The translations under genes were made by a program, and so were the position numbers. 8,177 nucleotides of DNA from Planctomycetes bacterium RBG_16_41_13 (GTDB lineage: Bacteria; Planctomycetota; Brocadiia; Brocadiales; Brocadiaceae). The number at the start of each line of letters is the position of its first letter. Positions within the stretch are counted from its first letter, which is position 1. Under the pieces are notes generated by a model. The model had not been told where the DNA came from, did no database searches, and saw nothing but the letters and a program-made list of their open reading frames with translations. The stretch covers positions 1 to 8,177 of the forward strand of contig MHYI01000305.1 of assembly GCA_001828295.1 (NCBI GenBank). Reading direction: 5' to 3'. This document shows positions 1 to 5,472 of the stretch, one piece after another.

Positions 1-1
1 T

Positions 2-1114
2 CTTGCCGAAGACGTAAGGTCCGATATTGACATGCCCCCCTTCAATCGTTCTGCCATGGACGGATACGCTGTGATTGCAGAAGATGCGAAAACGGCGCCC
101 GTGGTATTAAAAATCATTGAGAATATTGCGGCGGGAGATATGCCTGCAAAGAAGGTATCGCACGGGTGTGTTTCTAAAATTATGACCGGTGCATCCGTTC
201 CGGATGGTGCGGATGCGGTAGTCAGGTTTGAGGATACGGAAGATACCGGGGAAGAAGACCGGGTAAAAATATTGAAATCTGTGAAAAGCGGAGCCAATAT
301 TTCCAACCGTGGTGAGGATATGCAAATCGGGCAAATAGTTCTTCATGCAGGGATGCTGATTCGTCCACAGGAAATAGGGATACTCGCAACAGTGGGTAAG
401 TCTGTTGTAAAAGTATATCCCGCCCCTGCCGTTGGCATCATTTCTACAGGGAATGAACTGGTAAATGTTGATGAAAAACCGTCTCCTGTACAAATAAGAA
501 ACAGCAATAGTTACTCCCTGGCAGCACAAGCAAGGCGAATGAATGCCGGGGTCGAAATACTGGGCATTGCCGGAGATAGGAAAGAAGACATTGTGAGTAT
601 AATGACGCGGGGATTGCAGAAGGATGTCTTGATTCTTTCCGGCGGGGTTTCAATGGGAGAATATGATCTTGTCGGAGATGTTTTGAAAGAAGCAGGGGTG
701 CGCATTTATTTTGAAAAAGTGGCGTTACGTCCGGGAAAACCCGTTATCTTCGGGAAAAAGGACAAAACATTGATTTTTGCACTGCCCGGGAATCCCGTTG
801 CTTCATTGGTTACGTTCGAATTGTTTATCTATCCGGCGATACGGAAATTAATGGGTTTTTCTTCTTTCGGCAGAACAACGGTAGCGGCATTATTAGAAAC
901 GGATATTTCCACAAAAAGAAAACGCCGCGAGTTTCGCCCTGCACGGTGTCAATGGAAAGAAAATACATGGTCTGTTTCTCCTGTTGAATGGCATGGTTCC
1001 GCTGATTTACTGGCAACGACAAAGGCGAATTGCCTTCTTATTATTCCTGAAGAAACAGAAACACTTTCCAAAGGGCAATTGATTGATATTATTCTTCTCG
1101 ATAACCTGTGTTGA
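2..1114 (+). CDS. moeA: Molybdopterin molybdenumtransferase MoeA, 5'-truncated by window edge
   Basis: MoeA inserts molybdate into adenylylated molybdopterin in the cytoplasm, the last common step of molybdenum cofactor synthesis. The reading frame is open from base 2 and already reads LAEDVRSDID before the first ATG (base 32), a typical MoeA sequence, so that ATG is internal; about 370 residues are visible and a few dozen N-terminal ones are missing. In visible numbering, the family motif SAMDGYAV lies near residues 17-24 (its Asp is a conserved functional residue). The molybdopterin-binding domain follows, with STGNEL at 148-153, SGGVSMGEYD at 213-222, PGKPVIFG at 244-251 and LPGNPVASLVTF at 261-272. 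The C-terminal beta-barrel domain ends with SADLLATTKANCLLIIPE near 333-350. The TGA stop overlaps the start of lnt, suggesting a shared transcript. No frameshift or missing motif is seen. Identification is firm; only the start is unknown. Confidence 0.96.
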   Translation, partial: LAEDVRSDIDMPPFNRSAMDGYAVIAEDAKTAPVVLKIIENIAAGDMPAKKVSHGCVSKIMTGASVPDGADAVVRFEDTEDTGEEDRVKILKSVKSGANISNRGEDMQIGQIVLHAGMLIRPQEIGILATVGKSVVKVYPAPAVGIISTGNELVNVDEKPSPVQIRNSNSYSLAAQARRMNAGVEILGIAGDRKEDIVSIMTRGLQKDVLILSGGVSMGEYDLVGDVLKEAGVRIYFEKVALRPGKPVIFGKKDKTLIFALPGNPVASLVTFELFIYPAIRKLMGFSSFGRTTVAALLETDISTKRKRREFRPARCQWKENTWSVSPVEWHGSADLLATTKANCLLIIPEETETLSKGQLIDIILLDNLC

Positions 1115-2721
1115 GAAATAAAGAAATTATTCAAATAACAGGGCATTCCTTTTTAACCATCCTTTTTTTCTGCCTTTCCTTTCCTCCTGCAGATTTAGGG
1201 TATTTTGCCTGGTTTGCACTTGTACCGTGGTTTATCCTTATTATCCGGGGAAAGAAGTATATCCTTCTTTCTTCGTATTTTGTCGGGGTGCTCTTTTTTT
1301 TCACAGAGCTTTCATGGCTGCGGCATGTTACCTATGCGGCGTGGTTGTTATTAAGTCTTTATTGTGCGCTCTATTTCCTCTGCTTTGCTTTTTGCATTCG
1401 AAGGGCTGTTTTAAAACTAAAGTTACCCATCGTTTTTGTTGCCCCATGTGTGTGGATAGCTTTGGAATATATACGATCCTATCTCTTATCAGGGTTTCCC
1501 TGGTTTTTCGCAGGCCACACTCAATACCGCTGTTTGCCGGTAATACAAATATGTGATATGACCGGCGTCTCCGGCGTATCGTTTATTATTATTATGGTGA
1601 ATGCGTATATTGCGTGGTTAATTGCACATTGTTTTCTTAAAGAGAAGGGAAATGAAAAAAAAGAAGAGATAGCCCTTTGGGTTGGAAGAAAACACGAGTT
1701 TATTTATTTATCGTACATTTTACCGCCGCTATTTGTTATCGGGGCGTTATGGTATGGAGTGCATTGGCTTAAAGGTTATAAGCCGTATGACGGACCTGTT
1801 GTGTGCCTGGTGCAGGGGAATATCCCACAGGACGTGAAAGCAGCGCCGTCGGAAGAGGAAGAAGTTGCTACGTTAAGAAAATATTATGATTTATCTGTAC
1901 GCGTTAAAGGGGAACCGGTAGATATTGTCGTTTGGCCGGAAACGATGGTGCCGGGGATACTTAATATCAATCCTGACCTTACGGGAAGAAAAATTGATTA
2001 TTTGTCGCAGCTAACGGTAGTTCAATTGGCGCAGGAATTGAAGGCAAACCTCCTCCTGGGCGGCATTTCACTGTTTCTTTCGGAAGAGGAGCAGCGATAT
2101 TTTAACAGCGTCTATTTTTATGGAAGAACCGGAGAACTGCTGGACCGATACGACAAGATACACCTTGTGCCTTTTGGGGAATTTACTCCGCTGAAAAAAT
2201 ATTTCCCCTTTTTGGCGAAACTGGTGCCTTATTCTGTCGGGTTGTCGCCCGGGGAAATCCCCACCTTATTTAATCTTAAGACGTTGCAAAATCAAACCTT
2301 TCGTTTTGGAGCATCTATTTGTTATGAAGATACGGTTCCCGCCCTGATAAGGAATCTGAAAAAGCAGGGGGCGGATTTTATATTTAACGTAACAAATGAT
2401 GGATGGTTTCATGATAGCGCAGAATTGGAGCAACATCTTGCAATAATGGTATTTAGAGCAGTAGAAAATCGTACAGGCATGGCGCGTGCGGCAAATACTG
2501 GGATATCGGCGTTTGTGAGTCCCGACGGGACGATATATCAGAAACTAACCGACTCTGAAGGGAGGCAAAAAGAGATAAGCGGCGTTCTGTTAAACCGGAT
2601 TAAACTGGTTAAAAGCGATAATACCTATTATACGCTATACGGAGATTGGTTTTCCCTTATTTGTTTAACAGTGACCGGGGGCATGATTTTATCTTCTTTT
2701 TTTAAAAGACTTTACACTTGA
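1108..2721 (+). CDS. lnt: Apolipoprotein N-acyltransferase Lnt
   Basis: Lnt transfers an acyl chain from a phospholipid to the N-terminal cysteine of apolipoproteins at the periplasmic face of the inner membrane, the last step of lipoprotein maturation in Gram-negative bacteria. The 537-residue product, close to the family's usual length, has hydrophobic membrane segments over residues ~12-175 (FPPADLGYFAWFALVPW at the start is typical), another at ~200-220, a nitrilase-like domain at ~230-495 and a C-terminal membrane segment at ~512-531. The catalytic triad is visible: Glu278 in WPET, Lys350 in YDKIHLVPFGE, and Cys405 in GASICYED; the conserved NVTNDGWF follows at 427-434. The start is GTG at 1108 or TTG at 1111, both overlapping the moeA stop; no clear Shine-Dalgarno is seen, which fits translational coupling to moeA. 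The stop codon lies inside the -35 box of the mreB promoter. Function is secure; the exact start codon is not. Confidence 0.95.
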   Translation: MLRNKEIIQITGHSFLTILFFCLSFPPADLGYFAWFALVPWFILIIRGKKYILLSSYFVGVLFFFTELSWLRHVTYAAWLLLSLYCALYFLCFAFCIRRAVLKLKLPIVFVAPCVWIALEYIRSYLLSGFPWFFAGHTQYRCLPVIQICDMTGVSGVSFIIIMVNAYIAWLIAHCFLKEKGNEKKEEIALWVGRKHEFIYLSYILPPLFVIGALWYGVHWLKGYKPYDGPVVCLVQGNIPQDVKAAPSEEEEVATLRKYYDLSVRVKGEPVDIVVWPETMVPGILNINPDLTGRKIDYLSQLTVVQLAQELKANLLLGGISLFLSEEEQRYFNSVYFYGRTGELLDRYDKIHLVPFGEFTPLKKYFPFLAKLVPYSVGLSPGEIPTLFNLKTLQNQTFRFGASICYEDTVPALIRNLKKQGADFIFNVTNDGWFHDSAELEQHLAIMVFRAVENRTGMARAANTGISAFVSPDGTIYQKLTDSEGRQKEISGVLLNRIKLVKSDNTYYTLYGDWFSLICLTVTGGMILSSFFKRLYT

Positions 2722-2747
2722 CATTCTGTAAATAATAAACGTATAAT
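2718..2747 (+). promoter_or_regulatory. Consensus sigma70-type promoter for mreB
   Basis: A perfect -35 hexamer TTGACA (2718-2723) and a perfect -10 hexamer TATAAT (2742-2747) are separated by 18 nt, one more than the optimal 17. The -35 box overlaps the lnt TGA stop (2719-2721). An A/T-rich stretch with a run of T followed by AAAA (about 2696-2708) lies upstream and could act as an UP element. Transcription would start near 2754, giving an mreB leader of about 75 nt. This suggests the elongation genes have their own strong constitutive promoter in addition to any read-through from moeA-lnt. It is a prediction from sequence alone. Confidence 0.8.
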
Positions 2748-2805
2748 CCCGATTTAATTGTTAACTATTATATTTATTATACTTGCAGAAAATAAGCACT
2801 GCTGC

Positions 2806-2830
2806 GGGGGTACATTTCCAGAGAATAAAA
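2806..2830 (+). promoter_or_regulatory. Weak ribosome-binding region deciding the mreB start
   Basis: The ATG at 2831 is preceded by AGAG (2820-2823) with a 7-nt spacer, a weak but well-placed Shine-Dalgarno. A GGGGG run (2806-2810) lies too far upstream to serve that ATG. An in-frame TTG at 2783 would add 16 residues with no counterpart in MreB proteins, so the ATG is preferred. Confidence 0.4.
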
Positions 2831-3886
2831 ATGCATCCGTTAGACTTTATTTTGGGCTTTGTTTCTACAGATATGGGGATTGATCTTGGCACTGCAAACA
2901 CCCTTGTTTGCATACCTGGTCATGGCATTGTATTATCGGAACCCTCCGTGGTGGCGGTAAAGCCTGGTACAAACAAAGTTCTTTTAAACGGCAGGGCGGT
3001 AGGGATTGTCGCAAAATCTATGCTGGAAAAAGCCCCGAGTAGCATTTCCGTTATTCGTCCGCTTAAAAATGGAGTAATTGCGGATTTTGATATTACGGAA
3101 GCAATGCTGAAATACTTTATCACAAAGGTTCACAAGCGCAAATGGGGCGTGCGGCCAAGGGTATTGATTGCGATCCCGTCCGGGATCACTGCGGTAGAAA
3201 AACGGGCGGTGGTGAATTCGGCGGAAAGGGCTGGTGCGCGCGAAGTGTACCTTGTTTCAGAACCAAAGGCCGCTGCAATTGGAGTGGGACTTCCCGTAGG
3301 GGAGCCGGAAGCAAGTATGGTTGTTGATATCGGGGGAGGCACAACAGAGGTCGCAGTGCTTTGCCTTGGCGATATATTTACCCACGAAAGTCTTAGGATT
3401 GCGGGAGACGAGCTGGATGAGGCGATTGTTCAGTATGTGAGGAAGGCCTACAACCTTGACATAGGGCACCGAACGGCGGAACAAATAAAGATATCGATAG
3501 GGTCTGCCTACCCGCTGGAAGAAGAATTGACGATGGAAGTTCGCGGAAGGGATGCAATTGCCGGGTTGCCAAGGGCCACGAATATTGGTTCCGAAGAGAT
3601 CCGGGAGGCGTTAAAAGAACCCATTGATAAGATAGTGCATGCTGTGAAGGCCACGCTGGAAAAAACTGCACCGGAACTTGCATCTGATTTACTCACCAAT
3701 GGTTTAGTATTGGTAGGGGGTGGTGCTTTAATTAAAAGGCTGGATACACTGCTGGCGGAAGAAACCGGCCTGCCGGTGAGAGTCGCTGACGATCCCTTAA
3801 CTGCTGTTGCAAGGGGTACAGGATATCTCCTTGAAAATCTGGATTTATTTAAAGCTGTTTTATATGATGAGGACCTCCAAACCTAA
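2831..3886 (+). CDS. mreB: Rod shape-determining protein MreB (actin homologue)
   Basis: MreB is the bacterial actin that polymerises on the inner face of the cytoplasmic membrane and directs lateral peptidoglycan synthesis through MreC, MreD, RodA and PBP2. From the ATG at 2831 the product is 351 residues, close to the 347 of E. coli MreB. Actin-fold nucleotide motifs are intact: phosphate-1 DLGTANT at 18-24, phosphate-2 VDIGGGTTE at 165-173, and the adenosine-binding LVGGGALI at 294-301. The interdomain segment IPSGITAVEKRAV at ~115-127 carries the Glu conserved in the family. The N-terminus HPLDFILGFVSTD before the first strand is hydrophobic and could help membrane contact. The gene sits 109 nt after lnt behind a consensus promoter, and its last codons overlap mreC. 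Only one mreB copy is seen here. The identification is secure. Confidence 0.97.
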   Translation: MHPLDFILGFVSTDMGIDLGTANTLVCIPGHGIVLSEPSVVAVKPGTNKVLLNGRAVGIVAKSMLEKAPSSISVIRPLKNGVIADFDITEAMLKYFITKVHKRKWGVRPRVLIAIPSGITAVEKRAVVNSAERAGAREVYLVSEPKAAAIGVGLPVGEPEASMVVDIGGGTTEVAVLCLGDIFTHESLRIAGDELDEAIVQYVRKAYNLDIGHRTAEQIKISIGSAYPLEEELTMEVRGRDAIAGLPRATNIGSEEIREALKEPIDKIVHAVKATLEKTAPELASDLLTNGLVLVGGGALIKRLDTLLAEETGLPVRVADDPLTAVARGTGYLLENLDLFKAVLYDEDLQT

Positions 3887-4703
3887 TTTTAACGAGCTCT
3901 TATCTCGTCCACTCACTATTACAACCCTCGTTCTTACCATTTCCTTACTATTATTATTCTTGCCTCTTAACGTTTCAAATGGAATAAAAATGGCATGTGC
4001 AATGCCAGTCAGGCCGTTTCAGTGGGCGACGTGTTTATCCAGCAATACGGCAAGTAATTTTTTCCATAGAATCGCATGTATTTGGGCGGAAAATGAGACA
4101 AATACGGAGCGGGAACGGGAAAATGAAGTTGCAGAGCTTAAAAATAAAATTATTGAATTGCAGGATACTAATTACAAATTACAAGATAAATTAAGCGCAG
4201 TTTCTGAATTTCATAAAGAACAAAAAAAAGCAAAATCTCACATCATTCCGGCAGATATTATCGGATACGATACCTCCATTTTCAGAAGAAGCATCACTAT
4301 TAACGTCGGGATAAAACATGGCGTTAAAGACAATAATGTTGTAGTGGCAAAAAATGCGCTCGTCGGTGTGATTTCTGTCGCAGGTGCCAGAACCAGTCAG
4401 GTTCGGTTAATTACCGATCCCGCATCCCGAATTCCGGGAAGAATACTCCGGACAAGGGACCAGGTTATCATAGAAGGCAATGCATCTCCTTATTGTCAGT
4501 TAAAATATGTACCACGGTGGACTACGTTAAAAAAATGGGATAATGTAGTCACTTCTGACGTAGGCCCATTCTATGTAGCATCCCTCCCAATTGCTACAGT
4601 GATAGAGAATGAGACGAAAGGCGGCGCTCTTTTTCAAAGCGTAAAAGCGTTGCCCTTGGTAAATATAACAAAGATTGAAAATGTTTTGGTAATAAAGGAG
4701 TAG
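3864..4703 (+). CDS. mreC: Rod shape-determining protein MreC
   Basis: MreC is a bitopic inner-membrane protein whose periplasmic domain forms filaments and activates the PBP2-RodA synthase. The product is 279 residues from the first of two tandem ATGs (3864 and 3867). It has a short cytoplasmic tail, one membrane helix at ~17-33 (TLVLTISLLLLFLPL), a charged coiled coil at ~76-122 (ERERENEVAELKNKIIEL), and the double beta-barrel domain. The latter contains the family signatures ADIIGYDTSIFRRSITINVG (~130-149), ALVGVISVAG (~165-174) and VRLITDPASRIPGRI (~180-194). The usual TSGLGG-type stretch reads TSDVGPF (~230-236), a mild deviation. The start overlaps the mreB end by 20-23 nt and has no evident Shine-Dalgarno, so translation is probably coupled to mreB. 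An upstream in-frame ATG at 3807 would add 19 residues from deep within mreB and was not chosen. The length is near that of B. subtilis MreC and shorter than the E. coli protein. Confidence 0.94.
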   Translation: MMRTSKPNFNELLSRPLTITTLVLTISLLLLFLPLNVSNGIKMACAMPVRPFQWATCLSSNTASNFFHRIACIWAENETNTERERENEVAELKNKIIELQDTNYKLQDKLSAVSEFHKEQKKAKSHIIPADIIGYDTSIFRRSITINVGIKHGVKDNNVVVAKNALVGVISVAGARTSQVRLITDPASRIPGRILRTRDQVIIEGNASPYCQLKYVPRWTTLKKWDNVVTSDVGPFYVASLPIATVIENETKGGALFQSVKALPLVNITKIENVLVIKE

Positions 4704-4743
4704 GGGCGAGGCATCTGATATAAACGGTTGCTGCTCGTTCCCC
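4703..4743 (+). other. Hairpin at the mreC stop codon
   Basis: GGGGCGAG (4703-4710, starting with the last base of the mreC TAG) can pair with CTCGTTCCCC (4734-4743). CGAG pairs with CTCG, and GGGG pairs with CCCC if TT bulges out, or with TTCC through two G-U pairs. The loop is about 23 nt. No T-tract follows, so it is not a classical intrinsic terminator. It could slow 3' decay of the mreBC part of the message or act as a processing site. The pairing is visible; the role is inference. Confidence 0.45.
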
Positions 4744-4971
4744 AGACTAAAGTGTTACAATAAATCACAATTCCCCACATGGACAAGCCAGAACTATACA
4801 AGCACGAAATACGAAACAAATTCTGATTACAAAGCATAAAATTCAAAACAAATCCAAAACACCAGGAGAAACACGGACAGAAAAATCATTCGGGCGAACG
4901 ATGAACATTGCCGGAGAAAACACCCTGCATCTTTCTGTAAGGACACGATTGAATATTTTTAGAACAATGCC
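4704..4971 (+). other. Non-coding gap between mreC and mreD
   Basis: These 268 nt separate two genes that are usually adjacent or overlapping. I see no convincing coding sequence. The longest reading frame noticed begins at the ATG at 4901, encodes 27 residues and runs into mreD out of frame; it resembles no family known to me. The left part holds the hairpin at the mreC stop, the middle is an A-rich degenerate repeat, and the right part holds nothing recognisable. No good -35/-10 pair for mreD was found. The region looks like a small insertion or decayed repeat element within the operon, but no transposase remnant or clear terminal inverted repeat was seen. Confidence 0.6.
4804..4860 (+). 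repeat. A-rich degenerate short direct repeats
   Basis: ACGAAA occurs at 4804-4809 and 4811-4816, a 7-nt step. AAACAAATTC (4814-4823) recurs as AAACAAATCC (4846-4855), differing at one base and 32 nt apart, and CAAAAC occurs at 4844-4849 and 4855-4860. The strand is strongly A-rich and poor in G. Similar strings of CGAAA/CAAATTC words are, to my recollection, found as dispersed intergenic repeats in some environmental genomes, including anammox planctomycetes; I cannot confirm that here. Confidence 0.45.
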
Positions 4972-5469
4972 ATGCGCTGGATAACCTTTTTTTGCATACT
5001 ACTATGCATTTCCCTTTTTCAATCAACACTGATGAATTGGATTAATATTGGCGCTGCAACTCCCGATCTTTATTTTCCGTTAGTGGTTTTTTATTCTTTT
5101 TTTATTGATGTGAAACGAAATGTGGTTACGAGCTGGTTTATCGGGATATCAAAAGATTTGTTATCGGAAGGCGCTTTGGGAGTTAATGCTATTTTTTTTG
5201 TAGCAGTCGGTTTTTTTATATGGTCAATAAGGGGAATGTTGTTTCGGGGACATTTAGTGACTAAAATATTAGTCACATTTATTTTTTCTATTCTTTATAA
5301 TGTACTTTATGCCTTACATACTGCAATATCCTGCCGGTCTATGAACATTTCTTCAACGATATGGATGATTTTTATTTGTTCTTTGTACACGGCGGCCGTT
5401 GCACCATTTTTGTTTTACATATTTAATAAGCTGCAGCCTGCCAAAAATTTTAGAGCCACGGGAAAATAG
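4972..5469 (+). CDS. mreD: Rod shape-determining protein MreD
   Basis: MreD is a small multi-spanning inner-membrane protein of the elongation complex that works with MreC to control PBP2-RodA. The 165-residue product matches the family length and is almost wholly hydrophobic, with about five to six membrane segments near residues 3-20, 32-46, 50-62, 70-88, 97-117 and 128-151. The family signature is visible: PDLYFPLVVFYSFF (31-44), then GISKDLLSEGALGVNA (58-73), matching the usual DLLSGGPLGLNA type. The start is the ATG at 4972, because an in-frame stop (TAG at 4960) lies just upstream; no good Shine-Dalgarno is seen. It follows a 268-nt non-coding gap and ends 3 nt before mrdA, so it is likely co-translated with the latter. 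MreD is poorly conserved in general, so the call rests on motif, topology and its place between mreC and mrdA. Confidence 0.9.
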   Translation: MRWITFFCILLCISLFQSTLMNWINIGAATPDLYFPLVVFYSFFIDVKRNVVTSWFIGISKDLLSEGALGVNAIFFVAVGFFIWSIRGMLFRGHLVTKILVTFIFSILYNVLYALHTAISCRSMNISSTIWMIFICSLYTAAVAPFLFYIFNKLQPAKNFRATGK

Positions 5470-5472
5470 CCC

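Noticed and set aside
32..34. ATG at 32 as the true moeA start
   Set aside because: The frame is open to the window edge and the ten residues before it match MoeA, so the start lies outside the window.
107..529. Minus-strand frame of 140 codons opposite moeA
   Set aside because: It lies wholly opposite a clear moeA frame and its translation looks like no protein family; it is a shadow frame.
2783..2830. TTG at 2783 as the mreB start, adding 16 residues
   Set aside because: The extra residues match nothing in MreB, and the ATG at 2831 gives the usual spacing to DLGTANT with a weak but well-placed AGAG upstream.
3807..3863. ATG at 3807 as the mreC start
   Set aside because: It lies well inside mreB and would add 19 residues unlike any MreC N-terminus; the ATG pair at 3864/3867 fits better.
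4703..4743. Intrinsic terminator after mreC
   Set aside because: The stem is imperfect, the loop is long and no T-run follows, so it is recorded as a hairpin only.
4901..4984. 27-codon reading frame before mreD as a leader peptide
   Set aside because: It is very short, has no clear ribosome-binding site and no recognisable sequence; the overlap with the mreD start may be chance.
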